In this document: positions 55,975 through 64,000 of the stretch, one piece after another
How the letters are laid out: every line of letters starts with the position of its first letter
Position numbering within the stretch: the first letter of the stretch is position 1
Source of the DNA: Pollutimonas sp. M17
GTDB taxonomy: Bacteria > Pseudomonadota > Gammaproteobacteria > Burkholderiales > Burkholderiaceae_B
DNA: 64,000 bases
Direction: 5' to 3'
NCBI RefSeq assembly: GCF_025836975.1
Contig: NZ_CP107548.1
Span: 806,001-870,000, forward strand
Notes under the pieces: generated by a model
What the model saw: only the letters and a program-made list of their open reading frames with translations
Database searches by the model: none
What the model was told of the DNA's origin: nothing
Translations under genes and position numbers: made by a program

Positions 55975-58118
55975 TGGGCCAACCTGGAAATGTCGGCGAC
56001 CTGGTTCATGACCTGGTGCAGGTCGTGAAGCAGGGCCAGGCGATTGGCCCGCAGGGCCGGATCCTCGGCCATGACCATGACGTCGTTGAAGAACGCATCG
56101 ACCGCGTCCCTGGCCTGGGCCATGGTGGCCAGGCTGCCGGTGAAATCGCCCTGATCCAGCTGCGTCCGGGCTTGCGGCTTGAGCCTGGCGATGACGTCGG
56201 CCAGCGCCTGCTCGGCGGGCTCGGCAAGCTTGCCGTGATCGACGGCGCCCAGCGCGCTGTCGGCTTTCTTGAGCAGATTGGCAATGCGCTTGTTGGCGGC
56301 GGCCAGGCTTTCCGCCTCGGGTCGCCGGGCAAAATCGGCGCAGGCGTGTATGCGCGCCTGAACCTGGTGCAGGGCCGGCTCCAGCGCCAGTACCGCGTCG
56401 ACCACATTGCGGTCGAAATCGCCCGCCAGCTGGTTGCGATAGCGTTCGTAGATGAAGGCCTGGACCTCGGCGGCGGTCGGCTCGGCCAGGGCGCCGGGCT
56501 TGAAGGCGCCGGCCGCCGACGCCAGCAGCTCGGGCAGGCGCAGGGTGGCGCTGTCGTTGACCTTCAGGTAGCCGCCCGCGCCCAGTTGCTCGAATGCGCT
56601 GATCAGGCCCAGGGCGGCGCGCCGCAACCCATAGGGGTCGCGTTCGCCGGTGGGCACCAGGCCTATGCCCCAGATTCCCATCAGCGTTTCGGCGCGCTCG
56701 GCGATGAACAGGATGGCGGAGGTGAGCGTAGCGCCGTCGACCGGAGCGTCCAGGCGTATGTGGTACTGATTCTTCAAGGCCAGGACGACATCGTCGGCTT
56801 CGCCGTCGGCGGCCGCGTAATAGGCGCCCATGATGCCTTGCAGCTCGGGGAACTCGGCCACCATGTTGGAGCCCAGGTCCGCTTTGGCCAGCAGTGCGGC
56901 GCGATCCGCATGCCGGGCGTCGGCGCCCAATTGCCCCGCGATGTATCCGGCTATCTTGCGCACGCGCTCGACGCGCTCGAGCTGGGAGCCCAGCTTGTTG
57001 TGATAGACGCTGGCCGCCAGCCCCGCCACCCGGTCGGCCAGAGGGGTCTTGCGGTCGGTCTCGAAAAAGAACTGCGCATCGGCCAGACGCGGCCTGACCA
57101 CACGCTGGTTGCCTTCGATAATGTGCACCGGATCGTCGACCTGCATATTGCTGACGATCAGAAAGCGGTGCGTGAGCTTGCCGCCGGCCGGCTCGAACAA
57201 AGGGAAATACTTCTGATTCAGGCGCATGGTCAGGATCAGGCATTCGGGCGGCACTTGCAGGAACTGTTCCTCGAACTGCCCGACGTAGACCGTGGGATGC
57301 TCCACCAGCGCGGTGACTTCGTCCAGCAGGGCGTCGACCTCGGGGCCCGCGCCTATGGTGGCGCCCAGCGCCTGGGCCTGCTGCTGCAATTGCTGTTCGA
57401 TCAGGGAGCGCCGCGCCGTGAAGGACGCGATGATCCTGCCTTCGTCGCGCAACTGGCTTTCATAGGAGTCCGGCGCAGCGATGGCGATGGCCTGGGGCGC
57501 CATGAAGCGGTGGCCCAGGGTGCTGCGCCCGGCATCGAGGCCCAGCGCGCTGACCCGGACGACCTGGTCGCCCCACAAGGCGACAAGCCGATGGGCGGGG
57601 CGGACGAACTTGACGCTGGTGACGCCGTCGGCCAGTTGATAACGCATGACTTTGGGTATGGGCAGGCTGGCAATCGCATGGTCCAGCGCTTCCTGCAAGC
57701 CCTCGGCCAGCGTCGCGCCGTTGGCGATGCCCCGGGCGTACAGGTAGTCCTGCTTGCCATCCGATTCGCGGATCAGGTCGGACGCGCCAAGGTGCGCAAG
57801 GCCCTTGCCGGCCAGCTTCTTGGCCAGCGCCGGCGTAAGTTCACCGCTGTCGGTCAGGCCGATCTTGGCGGGCATGAGTTTTTCGGTATAGGTCTGCTCG
57901 GGCGCCTGGTCCAGGACGGCGTCCAGCCGGACGGCCAGCCGCCGCGGCGTGGAAAAGTCTACGGTGACGCAGTCGGGAGCCAGCAGATTATGCTGCGCCA
58001 GGGTCTTGCGCACGCCTTCGGCAAAAGCCAGGCCCAGCTTTTGCAATGCCTTGGGGGGAAGCTCTTCGGTAAGCAGTTCGAGCAGCAGGGGCTGGGTGAG
58101 AGGGGCGGCATTCGTCAT
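55971..58118 (-). CDS. glyS: Glycyl-tRNA synthetase beta subunit
   Basis: 715 residues. The beta subunit of the alpha2-beta2 enzyme, carrying the tRNA-binding HD, DALR-like and anticodon-related domains. It starts PLLLELLTEELPPKALQKLG, which is diagnostic, and contains FLIVSNMQVDDP and AKADLGSNMVAEFPELQG. ATG overlaps the glyQ stop (58116-58120). Confidence 0.96.
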   Translation of the reverse strand: MTNAAPLTQPLLLELLTEELPPKALQKLGLAFAEGVRKTLAQHNLLAPDCVTVDFSTPRRLAVRLDAVLDQAPEQTYTEKLMPAKIGLTDSGELTPALAKKLAGKGLAHLGASDLIRESDGKQDYLYARGIANGATLAEGLQEALDHAIASLPIPKVMRYQLADGVTSVKFVRPAHRLVALWGDQVVRVSALGLDAGRSTLGHRFMAPQAIAIAAPDSYESQLRDEGRIIASFTARRSLIEQQLQQQAQALGATIGAGPEVDALLDEVTALVEHPTVYVGQFEEQFLQVPPECLILTMRLNQKYFPLFEPAGGKLTHRFLIVSNMQVDDPVHIIEGNQRVVRPRLADAQFFFETDRKTPLADRVAGLAASVYHNKLGSQLERVERVRKIAGYIAGQLGADARHADRAALLAKADLGSNMVAEFPELQGIMGAYYAAADGEADDVVLALKNQYHIRLDAPVDGATLTSAILFIAERAETLMGIWGIGLVPTGERDPYGLRRAALGLISAFEQLGAGGYLKVNDSATLRLPELLASAAGAFKPGALAEPTAAEVQAFIYERYRNQLAGDFDRNVVDAVLALEPALHQVQARIHACADFARRPEAESLAAANKRIANLLKKADSALGAVDHGKLAEPAEQALADVIARLKPQARTQLDQGDFTGSLATMAQARDAVDAFFNDVMVMAEDPALRANRLALLHDLHQVMNQVADISRLAQ

Positions 58119-59026
58119 TATGCGGCCTCCGTGCCAGCGGTTTTGACCAGCATGGGAAATCCTAGTTTCTCGCGTGAATCGTAATAAGCCTGCGCGACGG
58201 CGCGCGACAGATTGCGGATGCGGCCTATGTAGGCGGCGCGCTCCGTAACGCTGATGGCTCCGCGGGCATCGAGCATATTGAAGGTATGCGCCGCCTTCAG
58301 CGTGGCTTCGTAGGCGGGCAGGGCCAGCGGAACCTGGATCAGGCGCTGCGCCTCGGCTTCGTAGTCGCCGAAGTGGGCAAACAGCATGTCGGTCGATGCG
58401 TGCTCGAAATTATAGGTGGACTGCTCCACCTCGTTCTGGTGGAAGACGTCGCGGTAAAGGACTTTGCGCCCATCGGCGCTTTCGGTCCAGACCAGGTCGT
58501 AGACGCTTTCGACACCCTGAAGGTACATGGCCAGCCGTTCCAGACCGTAGGTGATCTCGCCCGTGGTGGGGGTGCAGTCCAGGCCGCCGACCTGCTGGAA
58601 ATACGTGAACTGGGTCACTTCCATGCCGTTCAGCCAGACTTCCCAACCCAGGCCCCATGCGCCCAGCGTGGGGTTTTCCCAGTCGTCCTCGACGAAACGG
58701 ATGTCGTGCACCTGCGGGTCGATGCCCAGCGCGACGAGCGAACCGATATAGAGATCGATGATCTCGGGCGGGGCCGGTTTGAGCACGACCTGGTACTGGT
58801 AATAATGTTGCAGGCGATTGGGGTTCTCGCCGTAGCGGCCGTCCTTGGGGCGGCGCGATGGCTGAACATAGGCGGCGCGCCATGGCTCGGGGCCTATCGA
58901 ACGCAGAAAGGTAGCCGTGTGCGAGGTGCCTGCGCCCACTTCCATGTCGTAGGGTTGCAGCAGCGCGCAGCCCTGCTTATCCCAATATTGCTGTAGCGTT
59001 AAAATGATTTGCTGAAAAGTGAGCAT
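58118..59026 (-). CDS. glyQ: Glycyl-tRNA synthetase alpha subunit
   Basis: 302 residues. Catalytic class II subunit: [20 protein letters not shown] start, [21 protein letters not shown] and [31 protein letters not shown] at 59024-59026 gives the exact family start; the 20-residue extension upstream is rejected. Transcribed divergently from the enoyl-CoA hydratase gene. No strong ribosome-binding site seen. Confidence 0.97.
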   Translation of the reverse strand: MLTFQQIILTLQQYWDKQGCALLQPYDMEVGAGTSHTATFLRSIGPEPWRAAYVQPSRRPKDGRYGENPNRLQHYYQYQVVLKPAPPEIIDLYIGSLVALGIDPQVHDIRFVEDDWENPTLGAWGLGWEVWLNGMEVTQFTYFQQVGGLDCTPTTGEITYGLERLAMYLQGVESVYDLVWTESADGRKVLYRDVFHQNEVEQSTYNFEHASTDMLFAHFGDYEAEAQRLIQVPLALPAYEATLKAAHTFNMLDARGAISVTERAAYIGRIRNLSRAVAQAYYDSREKLGFPMLVKTAGTEAA

Positions 59027-59204
59027 GTGCGAAGGCCAGTAAACCGAAAAGCTGCAAAATCTCTCGATTTTAACTGGTTCCGACACGAAGAAGGTTTGCC
59101 CGGGTCAAGGCCGGGATCAATTGGTCGTATGATGCTGGGTTCGACCGTTTATCAACGCGGGCGGCGCGTGCCGCGGCGTGGGGTTCTTTTTTAGGGAAGG
59201 TGCT

Positions 59205-59972
59205 ATGTCCGACTTGGTGAAAGTGGAAATAATCGAACAGGTTCAGATTATTACGGTTAATCGGCCCGAGCAGCGCAACGCCGTCAATTACGAGACCGCC
59301 CACGAGCTGGCCAAGGCATTCGATGCGCTGGACGCCAACGAAAATGTCACGCTGGGCATCCTGACGGGCGCCGGCAACACCTTTTGCTCGGGCATGGACC
59401 TGAAGGCTTTCGCCCACAACGGCCAGCGTCCGCTGGTCGAGGGCCGGGGCTTTGCCGGCCTGTGCGAACGGCCGCCCCAAAAGCCCCTCATCGCCGCCGT
59501 CGAAGGCTATGCACTGGCCGGAGGCTTCGAAATGGCGCTGGCCTGCGACCTGATCGTGGCGGCCGACAACGCCAATTTCGGCTTGCCCGAAGTCAAGCGC
59601 GGCATCGTGGCGGGCGCCGGCGGCATGCTGCGCCTGCCCAGCCGCATTCCCTACCATATCGCCATGGAGGCCGTGCTGACCGGTGAAATGCTGCCGGCGG
59701 CCCGCGCCCATGCCTACGGCCTGGTCAACCGCCTGGTGGAGCCGGGCAAGGCGCTGGAAACCGCCCTGGAACTGGCGCGCGTCGTTGCCGCCAACGGCCC
59801 CCTGGCCGTGCGCACGGCCAAGAGGATCGTCACCGAGTCGCGCGACTGGCGCCAGGCCGACATGTTCGATTTGCAGCGCCCCCGCGTCGCGCACATCTTC
59901 GCATCGGCCGATGCGAAGGAAGGCGCGACCGCCTTTGCGGAAAAGCGCAAGCCCGTGTGGCGCGGCAAGTAA
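59205..59972 (+). CDS. Crotonase-fold enoyl-CoA hydratase
   Basis: 255 residues. The two catalytic glutamates of classical enoyl-CoA hydratase are present: E109 (GGFEMAL) and E129 (GLPEVKRG), 20 residues apart as in the rat enzyme. The oxyanion-hole loops CSGMDLKAF and the GAGGMLRLP segment are intact. It may act in fatty-acid or aromatic/branched-chain acid degradation. ATG with AGGGAAGG upstream. Followed by a terminator-like hairpin and then the fumarase gene. Confidence 0.9.
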   Translation: MSDLVKVEIIEQVQIITVNRPEQRNAVNYETAHELAKAFDALDANENVTLGILTGAGNTFCSGMDLKAFAHNGQRPLVEGRGFAGLCERPPQKPLIAAVEGYALAGGFEMALACDLIVAADNANFGLPEVKRGIVAGAGGMLRLPSRIPYHIAMEAVLTGEMLPAARAHAYGLVNRLVEPGKALETALELARVVAANGPLAVRTAKRIVTESRDWRQADMFDLQRPRVAHIFASADAKEGATAFAEKRKPVWRGK

Positions 59973-59994
59973 GCCCGCGCCTTCAGCAAGAACC

Positions 59995-60021
59995 GGCGGG
60001 CCGACAGGCCTGCCATTTTTT
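59995..60021 (+). terminator. Hairpin with T run between enoyl-CoA hydratase and fumarase genes
   Basis: Eight-pair stem (59995-60002 with 60007-60014, one G-U), four-base loop, then A and six T residues. It begins 22 bases after the hydratase stop. The fumarase start codon lies within 1 to 16 bases of the end of the T run, so this hairpin is also the 5' leader of that gene. Confidence 0.7.
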
Positions 60022-60036
60022 ATGATAGTTCAGCCC

Positions 60037-61563
60037 ATGACCACCACTATAAAAGAAAGCGACCTGATCCAGTCCATCGCGGATGCGGTGCAGTTCATCA
60101 GTTTTTATCATCCCGCCGACTACATCAAGCATCTGGCGCGGGCCTACGAGCTCGAGCAAAGCCCCGCGGCCAAGGACGCCATTGCCCAGATCCTGACCAA
60201 CTCGCGCATGTGCGCCGAAGGACGCCGGCCCATCTGCCAGGACACCGGCGTGGTCAACGTATTCCTAAAGATAGGCATGGACGTGCGCTTCGACACCCGC
60301 CGGAGCATGCAGGAGCTGTGCGACGAGGGCGTGCGCCAGGGCTATCTGAATCCCGACAATCCCTTGCGGGCGTCGATATTGTCCGATCCCCTGTTCACGC
60401 GCAAGAACACGCGCGACAACACGCCCTGTATCGTCAATGTCGAACTGGTCGCGGGCGACAAGGTCGATGTGCAGGTGGCGGCCAAGGGGGGCGGTTCGGA
60501 GAACAAATCGAAATTCGCCATGCTCAATCCCAGCGACTCCCTGGTCGACTGGGTGCTCAAGACCGTGCCGCAAATGGGCGCGGGCTGGTGTCCCCCCGGC
60601 ATGCTGGGCATAGGCGTGGGCGGAACCGCCGAAAAAGCCATGCTGATGGCCAAGCAGTCGCTCATGGAAGACATCGATATGTACGAGCTGCTGCAGCGCG
60701 GGCCGCAGAGCAAGCTTGAAGAGCTGCGCATCGAGCTGTACCAGAAGGTGAATGCGCTGGGCATCGGCGCACAGGGCCTGGGCGGCCTGACCACCGTGCT
60801 GGACGTCAAGATCCATACCTTCCCGACGCATGCGGCTTCCAAGCCGGTGGCGATGATCCCCAATTGCGCGGCGACCCGCCATGTGCATTTCGAGCTGGAC
60901 GGTTCCGGCCCGGCCCGGTTGACGCCGCCTGCGCTGTCCGAATGGCCCGATGTGCATTGGGCGCCCGATTACAACAAATCGCTGCAGGTCGACCTGAACA
61001 CGCTGACGCGCGAGCAAGTGGCCAGCTGGAAGCCGGGACAGACCCTGCTGTTGTCCGGAAAGATGCTGACAGGCCGCGACGCGGCGCACAAGCGCATCCA
61101 GGACATGCTGGCTCGCGGCGAGAAGCTGCCGGTGGATTTCACCAACCGGGTCATCTATTACGTCGGCCCGGTCGATCCGGTGCGCGAAGAGGTCGTGGGC
61201 CCCGCCGGCCCGACCACCTCGACGCGCATGGATTCCTTCACCGAAATGATGCTGGCGCAGACCGGCCTCATCTCCATGATAGGCAAGGCCGAACGCGGCC
61301 CAGTGGCCATCGAGGCCATACGCAAGCATGGCTCGGCCTACCTGATGGCCGTGGGCGGCTCGGCCTACCTGGTCTCCAAGGCCATACGAGGAGCCAAGGT
61401 GGTGGGCTTCGAGGACCTGGGCATGGAAGCCATCTACGAATTCGACGTGAAGGACATGCCGGTTACGGTGGCCGTCGACGCCCAGGGCACATCGGTGCAT
61501 GAAACCGGCCCGAGGGAATGGCGCAGCCGAATCGCTGAAATACCGCTGGTGCCCGTTCAATAG
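60037..61563 (+). CDS. Class I fumarate hydratase (iron-sulfur, single chain)
   Basis: 508 residues. [4Fe-4S] enzyme converting fumarate to malate; class I fumarases are also known to hydrate mesaconate to citramalate. Three cluster cysteines fit the family: C67 (PICQDTG), C185 (GWCPPG) and C277 (PNCAATRH). The alpha-like half (about 1-280) and beta-like half (about 330-490, with SGKMLTGRDAAHKR, GPAGPTTSTRMDSF and VGGSAYLVSKAI) are joined in one chain. ATG at 60037 was chosen by fit; ATG at 60022 adds five residues. Neither has a visible ribosome-binding site, and both sit right after the hairpin above. Confidence 0.93.
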   Translation: MTTTIKESDLIQSIADAVQFISFYHPADYIKHLARAYELEQSPAAKDAIAQILTNSRMCAEGRRPICQDTGVVNVFLKIGMDVRFDTRRSMQELCDEGVRQGYLNPDNPLRASILSDPLFTRKNTRDNTPCIVNVELVAGDKVDVQVAAKGGGSENKSKFAMLNPSDSLVDWVLKTVPQMGAGWCPPGMLGIGVGGTAEKAMLMAKQSLMEDIDMYELLQRGPQSKLEELRIELYQKVNALGIGAQGLGGLTTVLDVKIHTFPTHAASKPVAMIPNCAATRHVHFELDGSGPARLTPPALSEWPDVHWAPDYNKSLQVDLNTLTREQVASWKPGQTLLLSGKMLTGRDAAHKRIQDMLARGEKLPVDFTNRVIYYVGPVDPVREEVVGPAGPTTSTRMDSFTEMMLAQTGLISMIGKAERGPVAIEAIRKHGSAYLMAVGGSAYLVSKAIRGAKVVGFEDLGMEAIYEFDVKDMPVTVAVDAQGTSVHETGPREWRSRIAEIPLVPVQ

Positions 61564-61575
61564 GCCCTGCGCCTC

Positions 61576-61606
61576 GCCCGGATACGTTGCGATCCGGGCT
61601 TTTTTT
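61576..61606 (+). terminator. Terminator of the fumarase gene
   Basis: Perfect eight-pair stem (61576-61583 with 61592-61599), eight-base loop and seven T residues. It starts 12 bases after the fumarase stop and separates it from the hydratase/CoA-transferase/lyase operon. Confidence 0.9.
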
Positions 61607-61726
61607 CAACTTTTGCGCGCTGTTCGGTTTCCCCAAACCTGGGCTTATAAAAAAACGAATTCAAAAATGCGCGCCATGCAGGCAAGCTATAAGCTGGATT
61701 GTTTTTATCTGACCTTGGAAAACTTC

Positions 61727-62557
61727 ATGACCACACTGGATCCCGGATCCTGGATAGGACGCAAGGAAAACTTCGACGACAACATCGACGTCGGACATGT
61801 TCGGCGCATCGCCTTGAGCCTGAACGAGGAGGCTCCGGGCGAAGGCGGGGCCTTGCCCCTGCTCTGGCAGTGGGGCCTGTTCATCAATGCCCTGCCTTAC
61901 CACGAACTGGGCGACGACGGCCATCCGCAGCGGGGCGGCTTCCTGCCGCCGGCCGACGACCGCAATCGCATGTGGGCCGGAGGGCGGGTGCAGTTCCTGC
62001 AGGACTTGCGGGTGGGCAGGAAGGGCCGCCGCGAGTCCACGATAGCCGCCGTCACGGAAAAGCAGGGGCGCAGCGGCAAGTTGCTGTTCGTGACGGTCAA
62101 GCATGACTATATCCAGGGCGATGCCTTATGCATTTCCGAAGAGCAGGATATCGTCTATCGCGAGCCCAGCCCTCCCAAACTCGAAGGCGGCATGATCGCG
62201 CCCGAGGCGCAGTGGTCCGAGGCCGTGGTGCCGGACCCCGTCATGCTGTTCCGCTATTCGGCCGTGACCTTCAACGGGCACCGTATCCATTACGATGAGC
62301 CCTACGCGACGCGGACGGAAGGCTACCCGGGCCTGGTCGTGCATGGCCCCATGATCGCCACCCTGATGTGCCGGGCTTTTGTCCATGCGCATCCGGACAA
62401 GCAGGTCCTTTCCCTGTCGTATCGCGGCTTGCGGCCTTTGATCGCGCCCAGGCCGTTCAATGTGGCGGGCGTGCTGGCGGAAGACGGCAGCGCGAATCTA
62501 TGGGCCGAACAGGGCGGTACGCTGGCCCACCAGGCGGAGTTGAGGTTCAAGTCATGA
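61727..62557 (+). CDS. MaoC/FAS1-type acyl-CoA hydratase (mesaconyl- or itaconyl-CoA hydratase-like)
   Basis: 276 residues, double-hotdog protein. First half: GGFLPPADDRNRMWAGGRVQFL; second half: VMLFRYSAVTFNGHRIHYDEPYA, the FNxHRIHYDxxYA hydratase motif with the catalytic Asp/His, and YPGLVVHGPMIATLMCR. Homologues include mesaconyl-C4-CoA hydratase (Meh), itaconyl-CoA hydratase (Ich) and fungal Htd2-like dehydratases. The neighbours support a C5-dicarboxylyl-CoA substrate, but this is inference. ATG at 61727 preferred; ATG 61667 would add 20 unconserved residues. The stop overlaps the CoA-transferase start. Confidence 0.8.
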   Translation: MTTLDPGSWIGRKENFDDNIDVGHVRRIALSLNEEAPGEGGALPLLWQWGLFINALPYHELGDDGHPQRGGFLPPADDRNRMWAGGRVQFLQDLRVGRKGRRESTIAAVTEKQGRSGKLLFVTVKHDYIQGDALCISEEQDIVYREPSPPKLEGGMIAPEAQWSEAVVPDPVMLFRYSAVTFNGHRIHYDEPYATRTEGYPGLVVHGPMIATLMCRAFVHAHPDKQVLSLSYRGLRPLIAPRPFNVAGVLAEDGSANLWAEQGGTLAHQAELRFKS

Positions 62558-63792
62558 GCACACACAAGCAAAGCACGGGCACCATGAAACAGTCCTCCAG
62601 CACGGGCTCGGCGCCCCGGCCGCTGGACGGCATTACCGTGGTCAGCCTGGAACATGCGATCGCGGCGCCATTCTGCACCCGGCAACTGGCCGACCTTGGG
62701 GCGCGCGTGATCAAGGTGGAGCGCCCGGGCGTGGGGGATTTCGCGCGGGGCTACGACGAACGCGTCAAGGGACTGGCTTCGCATTTCGTGTGGACCAACC
62801 GTTCCAAGGAAAGCCTTGCGCTCGATTTGAAGCACCCCGATGCGGCCAAGATACTGGGTAGTCTGCTGGAGCGGGCCGATATCCTGGTGCAGAACCTGGC
62901 GCCCGGCGCCGCGGCGCGGCTGGGCCTGTCCTTCGAGGACTTGCACGAGCGGCACCCACGCCTGATCGTCTGCGATATCTCCGGATACGGCGAAGGCGGC
63001 CCTTACCAGGACAAGAAGGCCTACGACCTGCTGATTCAAAGCGAAAGCGGTTTCCTGTCGGTGACCGGCGGGCCGGACAGCCCGGCCAAGGCGGGGTGCT
63101 CGATTTCCGATATCGCGGCCGGCATGTACGCCTACAGCAGCATCCTGTCGGCACTGCTCCTGCGCGAGCGCACGGGCGTCGGCAGCCGCCTGGATGTGTC
63201 CATGCTGGAAAGCATGGTCGAATGGATGGGTTTCCCCATGTATTACGCATTCGACGGGGCTTCGCCGCCGCCCCGGGCCGGCGCGGCCCATGCCACCATC
63301 TATCCTTATGGCCCCTTCCCCGTGGGTGACGGCAGCGAGGTCATGCTGGGCTTGCAGAACGAGCGCGAGTGGGCGGCATTCTGCAAGACTGTCCTGCGCC
63401 AGCCCGATCTGGCCGCCGACGGCCGCTTCAGTTCCAACACCTTGCGCGTGGCCAACAAAGAGGCCTTGCGGGTGCTGATCGTTACCGCCTTCGCGTCCCT
63501 GTCGCGCGACCAGGTGATCGAGCGGCTCGAGCAGGCCAGCATCGCCAACGCGGGCGTGAACACCATGAGCGACGTGTGGGCGCATCCGCAGTTGGCGCAG
63601 CGCGGGCGCTGGCGCGAGGTGGACAGCGCGGCGGGTTCGCTGCCGGCCCTCATTCCGCCGGCCACCAGTTCCGCTTTCCAGGCCCGTATGGACCGGATCC
63701 CGGCATTGGGCGAAAATTCACGGGCCATCCTCGCCGAACTGGGCTATACGGCCCAGCAGATCGAGGCATACACCGAACAAGGAATCATCTGA
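62554..63792 (+). CDS. Class III (CaiB/BaiF) CoA-transferase
   Basis: 412 residues. Family III CoA-transferase: the Rossmann half has DLGARVIKVERPGVGDFAR, followed by NRSKESLALDLKHPD, the catalytic Asp region KKAYDLLIQSESG (D158) and the C-terminal part with VWAHPQLAQRGRW. Moves CoA between an acyl-CoA and an organic acid. With the upstream hydratase and downstream CitE-type lyase it could activate mesaconate, itaconate or citramalate. A Ser/Thr-rich N-terminal 20 residues precede the domain; a second ATG (MKQSS) lies ten codons in. Start overlaps the hydratase stop (ATGA). Confidence 0.88.
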   Translation: MSTHKQSTGTMKQSSSTGSAPRPLDGITVVSLEHAIAAPFCTRQLADLGARVIKVERPGVGDFARGYDERVKGLASHFVWTNRSKESLALDLKHPDAAKILGSLLERADILVQNLAPGAAARLGLSFEDLHERHPRLIVCDISGYGEGGPYQDKKAYDLLIQSESGFLSVTGGPDSPAKAGCSISDIAAGMYAYSSILSALLLRERTGVGSRLDVSMLESMVEWMGFPMYYAFDGASPPPRAGAAHATIYPYGPFPVGDGSEVMLGLQNEREWAAFCKTVLRQPDLAADGRFSSNTLRVANKEALRVLIVTAFASLSRDQVIERLEQASIANAGVNTMSDVWAHPQLAQRGRWREVDSAAGSLPALIPPATSSAFQARMDRIPALGENSRAILAELGYTAQQIEAYTEQGII

Positions 63793-64000
63793 TGAGCAGG
63801 AGAACGAGATCGGCGCTATTCGTGCCCGCAAGCCGGCCCGAGCGATACGCCAAGGCGCTGGCGGCGGGCGCCGACGCGGTCATCATCGACCTGGAGGACG
63901 CGGTCGAGCACGAGGTCAAGGATGCCGCCCGCCGGCATGTGCTCGAGTTCGCTCTAGCCCATCCGCAGGACGTTTTTCTTGTGCGCGTCAACGCCGCGGC
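63792..64000 (+). CDS. HpcH/HpaI-CitE-type acyl-CoA lyase, 5' part only
   Basis: Only the first 69 residues are in the window. RSALFVPASRPERYAKAL and GADAVIIDLEDAVEHEVKDAARRHV are the CitE-family N-terminus (phosphate loop and the metal/substrate Asp-Glu). Members cleave malyl-CoA, citramalyl-CoA, citryl or 3-hydroxy-3-methylglutaryl-like CoA esters. The ATG shares its first base with the previous stop (TGATG), so it is the third gene of this operon. Confidence 0.85.
   Translation, partial: MSRRTRSALFVPASRPERYAKALAAGADAVIIDLEDAVEHEVKDAARRHVLEFALAHPQDVFLVRVNAA

Noticed and set aside
56016-58184. 722-codon open frame on the plus strand opposite glyS
   Set aside because: Shadow of glyS; translation consists of Gly/Gln/Asp/Arg-rich low-complexity sequence.

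Overview
The window looks like about 64 kb of the chromosome of a high-GC betaproteobacterium of the Alcaligenaceae (Bordetella / Achromobacter / Pusillimonas neighbourhood). This rests on the protein sequences, on a MurE-MurF fusion inside the division/cell-wall (dcw) cluster (known from Bordetella), on single-copy glyQ/glyS with gmhB and a plsC-type gene behind them, and on the lptD-surA-rsmA and amgK-murU arrangement. I cannot name the species. No phage, insertion sequence, integrase or CRISPR array was found; almost everything is vertically inherited core genome.

Layout. 1-1324: truncated Uup-type ABC-F ATPase (minus). 1387-1796: RNase P RNA. 2009-19050: complete dcw cluster in one direction (mraZ, rsmH, ftsL, ftsI, murE-murF fusion, mraY, murD, ftsW, murG, murC, ddl, ftsQ, ftsA, ftsZ), most junctions being ATGA or GTGA overlaps, with a four-copy MraZ-box array at the promoter. 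19292-24555: lpxC, dciA (reverse), an M23 peptidase and secA, closed by a strong terminator. 24659-28890 (minus): MgtE Mg2+ transporter, YciA thioesterase, an M20 amidohydrolase and an inositol-monophosphatase-family protein. 28976-33173: mnmC and a degenerate glycoside hydrolase family 31 protein. 33326-35053: ECF sigma factor, Tat-exported ferritin-like protein and cytochrome c. 35119-36033: metallophosphoesterase and divergent tRNA-Lys. 36260-41348: methionine (metNIQ) and glutamine (glnHPQ) ABC importers. 41345-48789: a coiled-coil membrane protein, murU-amgK (peptidoglycan sugar recycling), then divergent lptD-surA-rsmA, with no pdxA between surA and rsmA. 48790-49768: a gene-free, repeat-dense island. 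49769-53795: SpmA/SpmB-type membrane protein, FadE-type acyl-CoA dehydrogenase, glyoxalase I. 53839-59026 (minus): YgjP-type metallopeptidase, lysophospholipid acyltransferase, gmhB, glyS, glyQ. 59205-64000: enoyl-CoA hydratase, class I fumarase, a MaoC/FAS1-type hydratase, a class III CoA-transferase and the start of a CitE-type lyase, which together look like a C5-dicarboxylate (mesaconate / itaconate / citramalate) module.

How the genes work together. Envelope growth dominates: lipid II synthesis and septation (dcw), lipid A (lpxC), LPS heptose (gmhB), outer-membrane assembly (lptD, surA), muropeptide recycling (amgK, murU), a LytM-type peptidase and Sec export. The rest is translation (rsmH, rsmA, mnmC, glyQS, tRNA-Lys, RNase P), amino-acid uptake and acyl-CoA / organic-acid catabolism, as expected of an organism living on amino and organic acids rather than sugars.

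Most unusual items: (1) the GH31-fold protein at 30957-33173, which keeps the nucleophile-position Asp but has lost the acid/base Asp and several other active-site residues; (2) the island at 48790-49768, with a 214-bp imperfect palindrome, nine 17-bp tandem units and a second inverted-repeat element; (3) the C5-dicarboxylate module at the right edge; (4) the sigma-factor/ferritin-like/cytochrome c operon, which has no visible anti-sigma gene. I saw no clearly new defence or mobile system. All family alignments were done by eye.
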